Shown: positions 1 through 8,445 of the stretch, in pieces | Layout of the letters: each line of letters opens with the position of its first letter | Numbering within the stretch: position 1 is the first letter of the stretch | Assembly (NCBI RefSeq): GCF_900106745.1 | Contig: NZ_FNNV01000009.1 | Location: forward strand, 1 to 64,000 | DNA from: Paenibacillus sp. CF384 | Lineage (GTDB): Bacteria; Bacillota; Bacilli; Paenibacillales; Paenibacillaceae | Direction: 5' to 3' | Length of the DNA: 64,000 nucleotides | Program-made: the position numbers and the translations under genes | The notes under the pieces: model-generated | Seen by the model: only the letters and a program-made list of their open reading frames with translations | Told to the model about the DNA's origin: nothing | Databases searched by the model: none

Positions 1-65
1 GTTATTTGTTACTTATATTATACTATATTAACGCGGTGTCGTGTTAAATTATGAGGATATAACAA

Positions 66-120
66 AGGCTGTCGAGACTTTCTCGACAGCCTGAGGCTGC
101 CATTTGGCAGCCTTTTGTTT
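66..120. terminator. Tandem hairpins, intrinsic terminator
   Basis: Two adjacent hairpins. The first has 12-bp arms (AGGCTGTCGAGA, 66-77, with its complement at 81-92). The second has arms AGGCTGCC (94-101) and GGCAGCCT (106-113), followed by a T-rich run. It probably ends transcription of a gene to the left of the window. Related hairpins recur near 12775 and 44500. Confidence 0.75.
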
Positions 121-194
121 GACACCGTGGATCTCTATCGTGAAGAATAGTAGAAGAACTACTTATCTTTATCCATACGCGCAGGAGGTTATCC

Positions 195-1241
195 ATGATT
201 AACGTAAACGCACACGCTGTATTCAGTCCGGAAGGTCCTTTCAAACCGACCACGATTGAGCGCAGGGAACTTGGTCCGCTTGACGTCCTCATCGAGATTA
301 AATACGCGGGTATTTGCCATTCCGACATCCATTGTGCCCGCGGAGAGTGGGGACCGGTAAGCTATCCGCTCGTTCCGGGTCACGAGATCGCCGGCATAGT
401 CGCGCAGGTTGGTTCGGAGGTTGTGAAGCATGCCACCGGCGATAGAGTAGGAGTAGGCTGCATGGTGGACTCCTGCAGAGAGTGCGACAGTTGCCATAAA
501 GGCGAGGAACAGTACTGCCTCCGTGGAAATACAGGTACTTATGGAGCTATCGATCGGTACGGGCAATACACGCAGGGCGGTTATTCCACACATATCGTGG
601 TGACGGAAGACTTCGTCGTTCGAATTCCGGACAACATGGAGCTTGATGCCGCGGCTCCGCTCCTGTGCGCCGGCATCACGACGTTCTCGCCGCTTCGCCA
701 TTGGGGGGCAGCTCTGGGCAAGAAGGTAGCGGTGGTTGGATTCGGGGGGCTCGGACATATGGCGGTGAAGCTCGCACATGCCATGGGGGCGGAGGTTACG
801 GTGTTATCTCAAACCGAGAAGAAGAAAGAAGACGGTTTGCGGCTTGGCGCAGACCATTATTATGCTACGGGCCATCCGGAGACGTTTCAGGCATTGGCCG
901 GTTCCTTCGACCTCATCATCAATACGGTGAGCGCTAAGATCGAGATCAGCGCCTACCTTTCGCTGCTGGCGCTCGACGGCACGCTCGTCAATGTCGGTGC
1001 GCCGCCGGAACCGATGTCCGTAGACGTGTTCTCGCTTATCGGTCATCGCCGGTCATTTGCCGGCTCCATGATCGGCGGCATTCGCGAGACGCAGGAGATG
1101 CTTGATTTCTGCGCGGAACATGGCATTGCTCCTGAGATTGAAGTGATTGCAGCAAGCCAAATCGATGAAGCATGGGAACGCGTACTTGCATCTGATGTAC
1201 GTTATCGATTTGTTATCGATATCAGCACAATGGGATCATAG
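195..1241 (+). CDS. Zinc-dependent alcohol dehydrogenase, CAD/YahK type
   Basis: A 348-residue medium-chain zinc alcohol dehydrogenase, expected to reduce aldehydes or oxidise alcohols with NAD(P)H in the cytoplasm. Catalytic zinc ligands are visible as Cys41 and the GHE motif at 62-64. Structural zinc ligands are the four-cysteine lobe Cys94, Cys97, Cys100 and Cys108. A Rossmann motif, [13 protein letters not shown], lies near residue 182. The layout matches the cinnamyl-alcohol-dehydrogenase-like group that includes E. coli YahK and B. subtilis AdhA. The ATG start follows AGGAGG with good spacing. It appears to be a single gene between the tandem hairpins at 66-120 and the ahpC promoter. 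The substrate cannot be read from the sequence. Confidence 0.9.
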   Translation: MINVNAHAVFSPEGPFKPTTIERRELGPLDVLIEIKYAGICHSDIHCARGEWGPVSYPLVPGHEIAGIVAQVGSEVVKHATGDRVGVGCMVDSCRECDSCHKGEEQYCLRGNTGTYGAIDRYGQYTQGGYSTHIVVTEDFVVRIPDNMELDAAAPLLCAGITTFSPLRHWGAALGKKVAVVGFGGLGHMAVKLAHAMGAEVTVLSQTEKKKEDGLRLGADHYYATGHPETFQALAGSFDLIINTVSAKIEISAYLSLLALDGTLVNVGAPPEPMSVDVFSLIGHRRSFAGSMIGGIRETQEMLDFCAEHGIAPEIEVIAASQIDEAWERVLASDVRYRFVIDISTMGS

Positions 1242-1336
1242 AAGAGGCTGCATGAAGCGAGGTTTTTCTGTATAATGTTCCTCATGTAGACAATACTAGC
1301 ACGTGGCAATGGTTTCGGATGTTGGGGAGGTCCAGT

Positions 1337-1351
1337 TGAAAACAATTATCA
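1337..1351. promoter_or_regulatory. Fur/PerR-like box upstream of ahpC1
   Basis: TGAAAACAATTATCA resembles the 7-1-7 Fur core (TGATAAT, any base, ATTATCA). It is the reverse complement of the box at 3750-3764 upstream of the second ahpC. It lies about 20 bp upstream of the -35 element. Confidence 0.45.
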
Positions 1352-1369
1352 ATTGGACGCTAAAAAGTC

Positions 1370-1398
1370 TTGACAAATGCTCGTCCGAGAATTAATAT
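1370..1398 (+). promoter_or_regulatory. Predicted sigma-A promoter of ahpC1
   Basis: A perfect TTGACA -35 (1370-1375), a 17-bp spacer and TAATAT as -10 (1393-1398). The same -35, spacer length and -10 recur upstream of ahpC2. An imperfect PerR-like 7-1-7 site (12 of 15 consensus positions) follows at 1403-1417. Confidence 0.65.
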
Positions 1399-1446
1399 CA
1401 ATTTAGAATAATTTCAATTAAATGCTCTCTAGGAGGAAACAAACAT

Positions 1447-2010
1447 ATGTCTCTAATCGGAAAAGAAATTCTACCTTTCAAAGCGCAAGCATTCCAAGGC
1501 GGTAAATTCATCGAAGTATCCGACGCTACTTTGAAAGGTCAATGGAGTGTTGTTTGCTTCTATCCAGCTGACTTCACGTTCGTCTGCCCAACTGAGCTTG
1601 GCGACCTGCAAGATCAATACGCGACATTGAAATCGCTTGGCGTAGAAGTTTTCTCCGTATCGACAGATACGCACTTCACGCACAAAGCTTGGCACGATAG
1701 CTCGGACACAATCGGCAAAATCGAATACATCATGATCGGCGATCCTACGCACACGATTTCCCGTAACTTCGACGTGTTGATCGAAGAAGCTGGTCTGGCT
1801 GACCGCGGTACATTCATCGTTGATCCAGACGGCGTTGTTCAATCGGTTGAAATCAGCGCTGGCGGCATCGGCCGCGATGCAAGCACGCTTGTGAACAAAA
1901 TCAAAGCAGCTCAATACGTGCGCAACAATCCAGGCGAAGTTTGCCCTGCGAAATGGCAAGAAGGCGGCGCAACACTTAAACCGAGCCTTGATCTTGTTGG
2001 CAAGATCTAA
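1447..2010 (+). CDS. ahpC: Alkyl hydroperoxide reductase C (2-Cys peroxiredoxin), copy 1
   Basis: A 187-residue typical 2-Cys peroxiredoxin that reduces H2O2, organic peroxides and peroxynitrite in the cytoplasm, recharged by AhpF. The peroxidatic cysteine is Cys47 in DFTFVCPTE and the resolving cysteine is Cys166 in GEVCPAKW, both at the family positions. The start follows AGGAGGAAACAAACAT. A terminator lies between it and its ahpF, so the ahpF may have its own promoter or depend on read-through. The copy at 3858 differs at only about 15 of 187 residues by eye. Confidence 0.97.
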   Translation: MSLIGKEILPFKAQAFQGGKFIEVSDATLKGQWSVVCFYPADFTFVCPTELGDLQDQYATLKSLGVEVFSVSTDTHFTHKAWHDSSDTIGKIEYIMIGDPTHTISRNFDVLIEEAGLADRGTFIVDPDGVVQSVEISAGGIGRDASTLVNKIKAAQYVRNNPGEVCPAKWQEGGATLKPSLDLVGKI

Positions 2011-2032
2011 GGAACGAAGGATATGACAACTG

Positions 2033-2068
2033 CCGCTTTGCATCCTGATGGGTGCAGGCGGTTTTTTC
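2033..2068 (+). terminator. Intrinsic terminator after ahpC1
   Basis: A GC-rich hairpin (CCGC with TGCATCC pairing to GGGTGCA with GGCGG) followed by TTTTTTC, between ahpC1 and ahpF1. It would reduce ahpF relative to ahpC. Confidence 0.7.
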
Positions 2069-2078
2069 TTGCAATTAC

Positions 2079-2093
2079 TGAAAATCATTCTCA
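2079..2093. promoter_or_regulatory. Fur-like box upstream of ahpF1
   Basis: TGAAAATCATTCTCA matches 13 of 15 positions of the 7-1-7 Fur core. It sits 45 bp upstream of the ahpF1 start. It could equally bind PerR, and the two cannot be told apart from sequence alone. Confidence 0.45.
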
Positions 2094-2138
2094 ATTATTA
2101 ATCGGCAATTCTATTACATTACTTGGGAGGCATGTGAA

Positions 2139-3668
2139 ATGGTTTTAGACCCGGAGATTAAAGCGCAACTGAACCAATACCTTGGATTAATGGAAGGCGA
2201 CGTGCATATCCAAGTCTGCGCAGGCGACGATCAAGTATCCAAGGAAATGCTTGAGCTGATGGATGAACTTGTCGGCATGTCTTCCCGCATTAAAGTAGAG
2301 AAGGCCGATCTGCCAAGAACGCCAAGCTTTAGCGTGAACCGTCCAGGCGAGAATACGGGCATTGCGTTCGCTGGCATTCCGCTCGGTCACGAATTCACGT
2401 CTTTGGTGCTTGCCCTGCTGCAAGTCAGCGGCAGAGCGCCCAAAGTCGAGCAGGAAGTGATTGAACAGATTAAGAGCATCCAAGGCGAATTCCGCTTCGA
2501 GTCGTATATCAGCTTAAGCTGCCATAACTGCCCGGACGTCGTGCAGGCGCTGAATCTGATGAGCGTCCTCAATCCCGGCATTTCGCATACGATGATCGAC
2601 GGCGCGGTTTTTAAAGAAGAAGCCGAGAGCAAGGAAGTCATGGCGGTTCCATCCGTGTACTTGAATGGAGAGTTTTTCGGCGGCGGCCGCATGACCATCG
2701 ACGAAATTCTGGCGAAAGTCGGCACGTCGCGCGACGACTCCGAGTTGTTCGAGAAGAAGCCGTATGACGTGCTTGTTGTCGGCGGCGGACCTGCAGGTGC
2801 GAGCGCGGCTATCTATGCAGCACGTAAAGGCATTCGCACAGGCATCTTGGCGGAGCGCTTCGGCGGTCAAGTCATGGATACGGTCGGCATCGAGAATTTC
2901 ATTAGCACGAAGTACACGGAAGGTCCGAAGCTCGCAGCCAGTCTGGAAGAGCATGTGAAAGAGTACAACGTCGACGTCATGAAGCTGCAGCGCGCCGTAC
3001 GTTTGGACAAGAGCAACTATATTGAAGTTGAGCTCGAGAACGGTGCCGTGCTGAAGAGCAAGACCGTTATTCTCTCCACAGGCGCTCGCTGGCGCAATGT
3101 CGGCGTTCCCGGCGAAGCGGAGTTCAAGAACAAAGGCGTGGCCTACTGCCCGCATTGCGATGGTCCGTTGTTTGCAGGTAAGCACGTAGCTGTCATCGGC
3201 GGAGGAAACTCCGGTATCGAAGCTGCGATTGATCTCGCAGGGATCACGAGCCATGTCACCGTGCTGGAATTCGCGCCGGAACTAAAGGCGGACGCTGTTC
3301 TTCAAGATCGCCTGTACAGTCTGCCGAACGTAACGGTGCACAAGAACGTCCAGACGAAAGAAATTACAGGCACGGACAAAGTAAACGGCATTTCCTATAT
3401 CGAACGCGATACAGGTGCAGAGAAACATGTCGAGCTTGAAGGTGTATTCGTACAGATCGGACTTGTTCCGAATACCGACTGGCTCCCGGATCATATCGAA
3501 CGGACTCGTTTCGGCGAGATTGTCGTGAACAACCATGGTGCAACCAGCTTGCCGGGCGTATTTGCCGCAGGAGATTGCACGAACAGTCCGTATAAGCAAA
3601 TTATTATTTCGATGGGGTCAGGCGCAACCGCAGCTTTAGGTGCATTCGACTATCTCATTCGTCATTAA
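2139..3668 (+). CDS. ahpF: Alkyl hydroperoxide reductase subunit F, copy 1
   Basis: A 509-residue flavoprotein disulfide reductase that passes electrons from NADH through FAD and two CxxC centres to AhpC. The N-terminal glutaredoxin-like double domain carries Cys128-His-Asn-Cys131. The FAD-binding motif [12 protein letters not shown] begins near residue 213, the redox-active CPHCDG lies near 345, and the NAD-binding [10 protein letters not shown] near 358. Length is close to that of known AhpF proteins. The start follows TTGGGAGG. Its partner ahpC1 is upstream beyond a terminator, and a Fur-like box lies in the gap. Confidence 0.97.
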   Translation: MVLDPEIKAQLNQYLGLMEGDVHIQVCAGDDQVSKEMLELMDELVGMSSRIKVEKADLPRTPSFSVNRPGENTGIAFAGIPLGHEFTSLVLALLQVSGRAPKVEQEVIEQIKSIQGEFRFESYISLSCHNCPDVVQALNLMSVLNPGISHTMIDGAVFKEEAESKEVMAVPSVYLNGEFFGGGRMTIDEILAKVGTSRDDSELFEKKPYDVLVVGGGPAGASAAIYAARKGIRTGILAERFGGQVMDTVGIENFISTKYTEGPKLAASLEEHVKEYNVDVMKLQRAVRLDKSNYIEVELENGAVLKSKTVILSTGARWRNVGVPGEAEFKNKGVAYCPHCDGPLFAGKHVAVIGGGNSGIEAAIDLAGITSHVTVLEFAPELKADAVLQDRLYSLPNVTVHKNVQTKEITGTDKVNGISYIERDTGAEKHVELEGVFVQIGLVPNTDWLPDHIERTRFGEIVVNNHGATSLPGVFAAGDCTNSPYKQIIISMGSGATAALGAFDYLIRH

Positions 3669-3700
3669 TCGCAGTCGGTAAGATGGACTGCAGTCTTCAG

Positions 3701-3738
3701 GCCGCCCTTGTATCCTGTTGGATACGGGCGGCTTTTTT
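3701..3738 (+). terminator. Intrinsic terminator after ahpF1
   Basis: GCCGCCC and TATCC pair with GGATA and GGGCGGC across a TGTT loop, followed by TTTTTT. A near-identical hairpin follows ahpF2, which shows that the duplicated segment included the terminator. Confidence 0.9.
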
Positions 3739-3749
3739 ACGGGAATCAT

Positions 3750-3764
3750 TGATAATTGTTTTCA
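3750..3764. promoter_or_regulatory. Fur-like box upstream of ahpC2
   Basis: TGATAATTGTTTTCA matches 13 of 15 positions of the 7-1-7 Fur core and is the mirror orientation of the site at 1337-1351. It lies about 20 bp upstream of the -35. Confidence 0.45.
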
Positions 3765-3782
3765 ATTGGAAGCAGAATAGTA

Positions 3783-3830
3783 TTGACATCAGACTATATA
3801 ATAGTTAATATTACTTTATAATAATTATAA
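3783..3830 (+). promoter_or_regulatory. ahpC2 promoter with perfect PerR box
   Basis: TTGACA (3783-3788), a 17-bp spacer and TAATAT (3806-3811) form the promoter. TTATAATAATTATAA at 3816-3830 matches the PerR consensus at every position and would overlap the transcription start, a position expected to block polymerase. This predicts peroxide-inducible expression of the second ahpCF pair. Confidence 0.8.
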
Positions 3831-3857
3831 ATAAGAGCAAATCAGGAGGAACACATC

Positions 3858-4421
3858 ATGTCTCTAATCGGAAAAGAAATTCTACCCTTCACAGCCCAAG
3901 CTTACCAAAAAGGAAATTTCATTGAAGTTTCTGACGCTAATCTCAAAGGTCAATGGAGCGTCGTATGCTTCTACCCGGCTGACTTCACGTTCGTCTGCCC
4001 AACGGAGCTTGGCGACCTGCAAGATCAATATGCAACCTTGAAATCTCTTGGGGTGGAAGTCTACTCCGTTTCTACAGATACGCATTTCACGCATAAAGCT
4101 TGGCACGATAGCTCGGACACAATCGGCAAAATCGAATACATCATGATCGGCGACCCTGCCCATACCATCTCCCGCAACTTCGACGTACTGATCGAGGCAG
4201 ACGGAATGGCTGACCGCGGCACGTTTATCATTGACCCTGACGGCGTCGTGCAAACCGTTGAAATCACAGCCGGCGGAATCGGCCGGGATGCAAGCACGCT
4301 CGTTAACAAAATCAAAGCAGCGCAATACGTACGCAACAATCCTGGCGAGGTATGCCCTGCAAAGTGGCAAGAGGGCGCTGAAACGCTTAAACCGAGCCTC
4401 GATCTCGTAGGCAAGATCTAA
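3858..4421 (+). CDS. ahpC: Alkyl hydroperoxide reductase C (2-Cys peroxiredoxin), copy 2
   Basis: A second 187-residue AhpC with the same Cys47 and Cys166 catalytic pair and the same role as copy 1. It differs from copy 1 at roughly 15 positions by eye, mostly near the N-terminus and around residues 114-125. Only 14 bp separate it from ahpF2, with no terminator, so this pair should be co-transcribed, unlike the first pair. The start follows AGGAGG. Its promoter carries a perfect PerR site. Confidence 0.97.
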   Translation: MSLIGKEILPFTAQAYQKGNFIEVSDANLKGQWSVVCFYPADFTFVCPTELGDLQDQYATLKSLGVEVYSVSTDTHFTHKAWHDSSDTIGKIEYIMIGDPAHTISRNFDVLIEADGMADRGTFIIDPDGVVQTVEITAGGIGRDASTLVNKIKAAQYVRNNPGEVCPAKWQEGAETLKPSLDLVGKI

Positions 4422-4435
4422 GGAGTGAATGGACA

Positions 4436-5965
4436 ATGGTATTAGACCCGGAGATAAAGACACAATTAAATCAATACCTTGGTTTGATGGAAGGCGACGT
4501 GCTGATTCAAGTATGTGCAGGGGACGATCAAATATCGCTAGATATGCTTAGTCTGGTGAACGCCATTGCCGGCATGTCATCTCGAATCAAGCTGGAGAAA
4601 GCGGATTTGCCGAGAACGCCAAGCTTCAGCGTAAACCGTCCAGGCGAGGACACGGGCATCGTGTTTGCCGGCATCCCGCTCGGTCATGAATTTACATCCT
4701 TGGTGCTGGCGCTGCTGCAAGTCAGCGGCAGAGCGCCTAAGGTCGAGCAGGACGTTATCGATCGGATCAAGAGCATTCGCGGCGAATTCCGCTTCGAGAC
4801 TTACATCAGCTTAACCTGCCATAACTGTCCGGATGTCGTGCAGGCGCTGAACCTGATGAGTGTCCTGAATCCCGGCATATCGCATACGATGATCGACGGC
4901 GCCGCGTTTAAAGCGGAAGTGGAGAGCAACAATATCATGGCTGTCCCATCCGTATTCCTAAACGGAGAGTTTTTCGGCGGCGGCCGGATGACGATCGATG
5001 AGATCCTGACCAAAATCGGCGTGACGCGCGACGACTCGGAGCTGTTCGAGAAAGAGCCGTACGATGTACTTGTTGTGGGCGGCGGGCCTGCGGGAGCTAG
5101 CGCGGCGATTTATGCGGCGCGCAAAGGGATCCGTACCGGCATCGTGGCAGACCGCTTCGGCGGACAAGTTGTCGATACGCTTGGCATCGAGAATCTGATC
5201 GGCATGAAATATACCGAAGGTCCGAAGCTGGCGGCTAGCCTGGAAGAGCATGTCAAAGAGTACAACGTCGACATTATGAAGCTGCAGCGCGCTGTTCGGC
5301 TCGAGAAGGATAAACTGTTCGAGGTGCAGCTCGAGAACGGTGCTGTGCTGAAGAGCAAGACCGTTATTCTATCAACAGGCGCTCGCTGGCGTACTATCGG
5401 CGTACCGGGCGAAGAGGAGTTCAAGAATAAAGGCGTGGCTTATTGCCCGCATTGCGACGGTCCGCTCTATGCCGGTAAACGCGTAGCCGTAGTCGGCGGA
5501 GGCAATTCCGGCGTCGAGGCAGCAATTGATCTCGCGGGCATCACAAGCCATGTCACCGTTCTGTCACTCTCGTCGGAATTGAAGGCGGACGCTGTTCTTC
5601 AAGATCGTCTGTACAGTCTTCCGAACGTAACGGTGCTCAAGAATGTGGAGACGACTGAAATTACCGGGACGGACAAAGTACGCGGCATTTCCTATATCGA
5701 ACGCGATTCGGGCGCCGTTAAGCATGTCGAGCTCGAAGGCGTGTTCGTTCAGATCGGACTTGTTCCGAATACGGAGTGGCTTGGCGATAGCCTTGAGCGG
5801 ATGAGCTCCGGTGAGATTGTCGTGGACAAGCGGGGAGCAACGAGCTTGCCAGGCGTATTTGCCGGCGGCGATTGCACGGACAGTGCGTACAATCAAATCG
5901 TGATCTCGATGGGTTCCGGCGCTACCGCGGCTCTGAGTGCCTTTGATTATCTGATTCGTCACTAA
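4436..5965 (+). CDS. ahpF: Alkyl hydroperoxide reductase subunit F, copy 2
   Basis: A second 509-residue NADH:peroxiredoxin reductase, co-directional and probably co-transcribed with ahpC2. It has the same motifs as copy 1: TCHNCPD in the N-terminal thioredoxin-like region, [12 protein letters not shown] for FAD, CPHCDGP as the second redox centre and GGGNSGVEAA for NAD(P)H. The two copies diverge most at residues 36-46 and at 286-291. The start lies just after the ahpC2 stop with AGGAGTGA as ribosome site. Confidence 0.97.
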   Translation: MVLDPEIKTQLNQYLGLMEGDVLIQVCAGDDQISLDMLSLVNAIAGMSSRIKLEKADLPRTPSFSVNRPGEDTGIVFAGIPLGHEFTSLVLALLQVSGRAPKVEQDVIDRIKSIRGEFRFETYISLTCHNCPDVVQALNLMSVLNPGISHTMIDGAAFKAEVESNNIMAVPSVFLNGEFFGGGRMTIDEILTKIGVTRDDSELFEKEPYDVLVVGGGPAGASAAIYAARKGIRTGIVADRFGGQVVDTLGIENLIGMKYTEGPKLAASLEEHVKEYNVDIMKLQRAVRLEKDKLFEVQLENGAVLKSKTVILSTGARWRTIGVPGEEEFKNKGVAYCPHCDGPLYAGKRVAVVGGGNSGVEAAIDLAGITSHVTVLSLSSELKADAVLQDRLYSLPNVTVLKNVETTEITGTDKVRGISYIERDSGAVKHVELEGVFVQIGLVPNTEWLGDSLERMSSGEIVVDKRGATSLPGVFAGGDCTDSAYNQIVISMGSGATAALSAFDYLIRH

Positions 5966-5987
5966 TTTCGTTCCATATGTTCGTCCA

Positions 5988-6023
5988 GCCGCCCGTATCC
6001 TAATGGATGCGGGCGGCTTTCTT
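5988..6023 (+). terminator. Intrinsic terminator after ahpF2
   Basis: GCCGCCCGTATCC pairs with GGATGCGGGCGGC across a TAAT loop, followed by TTTCTT. It is homologous to the terminator at 3701-3738. Confidence 0.9.
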
Positions 6024-6142
6024 ATCCTGTTAAGAGAGTTAGAGAAAACATAGGTGAAAGGATATGAGGGGCAAACACATAAACAACTAGCGATCAGTCG
6101 GAATAGATTAATAGAAAGAAGGTTAGGAAAGAAGGCGTTCGT

Positions 6143-7063
6143 TTGAGGATTGATTTGGGATGCGGATCCCGTAAATTCAACGATTGCATGGGTATCGACA
6201 AGGTAGCCTATCGTGGTGTCGATCTCGTGCATGACTTTGAAAAACCTCTGCCGCTGAAGGACAACTCGGTTCAATTTGTCATGGCTTCTCATAGTTTAGA
6301 ATATGCGGAGAATCTGCTAGATGTCTTGGGAGAGTTGTACCGTGTTTGTCGGCATAAGGCAATGGTTTGTTTGGTCGTGCCCTATGCGCATGTCAGTTCT
6401 CATCTGGTGAATCCGCAATTCAAACAGTTGTTCAATGAATATTCGCCGCGTTATTGGACGGCGAGCGCCGATCATGTAATCAGTGAGGATGAGTTCATGC
6501 TGCCGCAACAAGAGTCGTGGTCGCTTAATGAAGATTCGTCAATCGATTTCAGACCTTTGCATATGGAGTATTTCTATTTTCCGGCGTATTGCAGCGGATA
6601 TGATCGACTTGAGCTCTCCCTGCTTCGGCAGTCTCAACTGAATGTTGTGCATCAAATGATGATTCACCTGCTTGTCGTCAAGCAGCCGATTTCGCTTCAT
6701 GAGATGCAGCTCCTTCAAGAAACGGCCACGTTTGAAGAGCCGACCTATATTACAGAACATAGAGCGGCGATCACAGAGATAGAGGCGAAGGAGACTACGT
6801 TTTACTTAGATCATCTGCACCCGATTCTAGGACAAATGAAGGGTAAAAAGTCGGCTGCTAAACCTTCGACTAAACCGTCTGCATGGCCGAACTCGCAGAA
6901 AGAGCGGGAGAAAGGGAAAGAGAAAGTTAATGAGAAGGATACAGAGAAGGGGATTGCGAAAAGAGAGAAGCCTCTTGCAGGGAAATTAAAGCCAGCAAGT
7001 CGACAATCGACGAAGACCAAGCTAAAAAGTGCTGCTGAAAAGACTCGAACCAACCGCATATAA
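6143..7063 (+). CDS. SAM-dependent methyltransferase (type 11) with lysine-rich tail
   Basis: A 306-residue protein. The N-terminal part has the class I methyltransferase fold: the SAM motif IDLGCGSRKF at residues 3-12, an acidic VDLVHDFE loop, and SHSLEYAENLLDVLGELYRV, typical of Methyltransf_11 proteins. The C-terminal part from about residue 235 is low-complexity and strongly basic (Lys/Glu repeats, then Lys/Ala/Ser/Thr), which suggests binding to nucleic acid or another polyanion. The start is a TTG with AAGAAGG upstream. It is a single gene flanked by terminators. The substrate is unknown. Confidence 0.75.
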   Translation: MRIDLGCGSRKFNDCMGIDKVAYRGVDLVHDFEKPLPLKDNSVQFVMASHSLEYAENLLDVLGELYRVCRHKAMVCLVVPYAHVSSHLVNPQFKQLFNEYSPRYWTASADHVISEDEFMLPQQESWSLNEDSSIDFRPLHMEYFYFPAYCSGYDRLELSLLRQSQLNVVHQMMIHLLVVKQPISLHEMQLLQETATFEEPTYITEHRAAITEIEAKETTFYLDHLHPILGQMKGKKSAAKPSTKPSAWPNSQKEREKGKEKVNEKDTEKGIAKREKPLAGKLKPASRQSTKTKLKSAAEKTRTNRI

Positions 7064-7065
7064 TC

Positions 7066-7100
7066 AACCGGTCCTGCTACCAGGACCGGTTATTTATTTA
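7066..7100 (+). terminator. Intrinsic terminator after methyltransferase gene
   Basis: AACCGGTCCTG (7066-7076) and CAGGACCGGTT (7081-7091) form a perfect 11-bp stem with a CTAC loop, followed by ATTTATTTAT. Confidence 0.85.
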
Positions 7101-7116
7101 TAGGCATTCAAAGTTG

Positions 7117-7298
7117 TAACGGTTGTGAGAGTGCTTATTTGGCCTATCTGTACCCTTTTTATTTACTAACGGTTGCCCATGAGCTTATTTGCCATTTTTG
7201 ACTCGAAATCGACGATTTTACTCCAAATAACCTCTGTGGCAACCGTTAGCGTTTCAAAAGTCGTTTTTTTCATGAAATAGCCACGCTGACAACCGTTA
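7117..7298. repeat. Nested palindromic interspersed element, copy 1
   Basis: A 182-bp non-coding element bounded by TAACGGTTG (7117) and CAACCGTTA (to 7298), with a second nested pair CTAACGGTTG (7166) and CAACCGTTAG (to 7249). A TTATTTG motif follows each left repeat. A second copy of nearly the same length and arrangement lies at 12462-12644. The copies share the four boundary repeats and the segment after the inner right repeat (GTTTCAAAA), but differ elsewhere. No transposase is encoded. It is a MITE- or REP-like element. Confidence 0.75.
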
Positions 7299-7392
7299 CC
7301 GCGAAAATCGATACGATGAATGAGCTTATCTCGTGCGATTTTCATAATCAAACCACAATTGGTGCATTCTACCTCCATGGAGGTGGAATAAA

Positions 7393-8445
7393 TTGACGAA
7401 GATTAATGCTGCACAGACTTATATTTTATTATCGTTCTCGATCTCTTCCTTTCTGCAAACCACCTCAGTAAATCCCATCCTATCCGTCGGTGGACGAGAC
7501 GCATGGATCGCAGTTGCGCTATCGATTGTCCCTTTCATCGCATTTGCACTTATCGTATACACCACGTATGACGCTAGAACATCCCTATTGGTTGAATCCA
7601 AACGCCAAGTCGGAGGTGTCGTAACTGCGATATTCAAAATGCTGTCATTACTCTACTTAGCGACCAATGCGTTCATTGATTGCCGCGACATTGTCACGTG
7701 GACGAAGATTGTGCTGCTTCCCTTTACCCCTAAAATCATCGTCATATTGGCATTAGTCGGACTAGCCATGTATCTCGGTGTCAAAGGGATTGGGCCTATC
7801 GGTATCGTAGCAACCGTCGTATTTATACCGGTTTTCTGTGCGATTGTTTTTCAAAATCTATTCGCGATGAAATACGTACACTACAGTTTCCTTCGGCCTA
7901 TCGGTACAACGCCATTTCCTTCATTGCTGGAAGGGATGTGGGATACTTGGCGTGGAGAGGGGAATATTGCCCTTCTGTTGTTTCTGTCCCATCATACGGA
8001 TGGCGCTGTCAAAAGGGGAAGGTTAGTATGGACTTGTATAACGCTTGGCGTGCTCGCAACCATGATAGCGGCCACGCTGCTGGCTACATTTGGGCCAGTG
8101 GAAGCAGCAAGACTCTCATTCCCCATCTATAACGAAGTTCGATTAATTCAAATTACAGAGTATATCGAGAAGATGGACTTCATTTCCGTGTTCATATGGA
8201 TGACATTTACCGTTGTGAACGCGTCTGTCATGTTATTTCTGATTGGTGACGTCATCAAACCACAATCTAAACTACCGGTGCTATTGATGGGCGTGCTCCT
8301 CATTGCTGCCTTAGCCATACCATGGGGGGAATTGAGTTATTTGACCGTATTAAGCGAGTATTATATTCCTTATTCAGCCTGGCTTGTAACGGCTATTATC
8401 TTGTACGCGTGGGCCATTCGCGCGAAGAAGAAGGTGTTTTCATGA
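7393..8445 (+). CDS. Spore germination permease, GerAB/GerKB family
   Basis: A 350-residue integral membrane protein of the endospore germination permease family (APC-type fold, about ten hydrophobic segments). It is the B subunit of a germinant receptor in the spore inner membrane, where it takes part in sensing the germinant. The opening INAAQTYILLSFSISSF is typical of the family. The start is TTG after GGAGGTGG. Its stop overlaps the ATG of the next gene (ATGA), so the two are translationally coupled. It is the first gene of a B-A-C operon. Confidence 0.88.
   Translation: MTKINAAQTYILLSFSISSFLQTTSVNPILSVGGRDAWIAVALSIVPFIAFALIVYTTYDARTSLLVESKRQVGGVVTAIFKMLSLLYLATNAFIDCRDIVTWTKIVLLPFTPKIIVILALVGLAMYLGVKGIGPIGIVATVVFIPVFCAIVFQNLFAMKYVHYSFLRPIGTTPFPSLLEGMWDTWRGEGNIALLLFLSHHTDGAVKRGRLVWTCITLGVLATMIAATLLATFGPVEAARLSFPIYNEVRLIQITEYIEKMDFISVFIWMTFTVVNASVMLFLIGDVIKPQSKLPVLLMGVLLIAALAIPWGELSYLTVLSEYYIPYSAWLVTAIILYAWAIRAKKKVFS

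Noticed and set aside
2514..3254. 246-codon minus-strand frame opposite ahpF
   Set aside because: Shadow of the ahpF1 gene, whose motifs are complete in the forward frame.
7166..7378. 70-codon minus-strand frame upstream of the ger operon
   Set aside because: It lies across the interspersed palindromic element and has no ribosome site or recognisable features.
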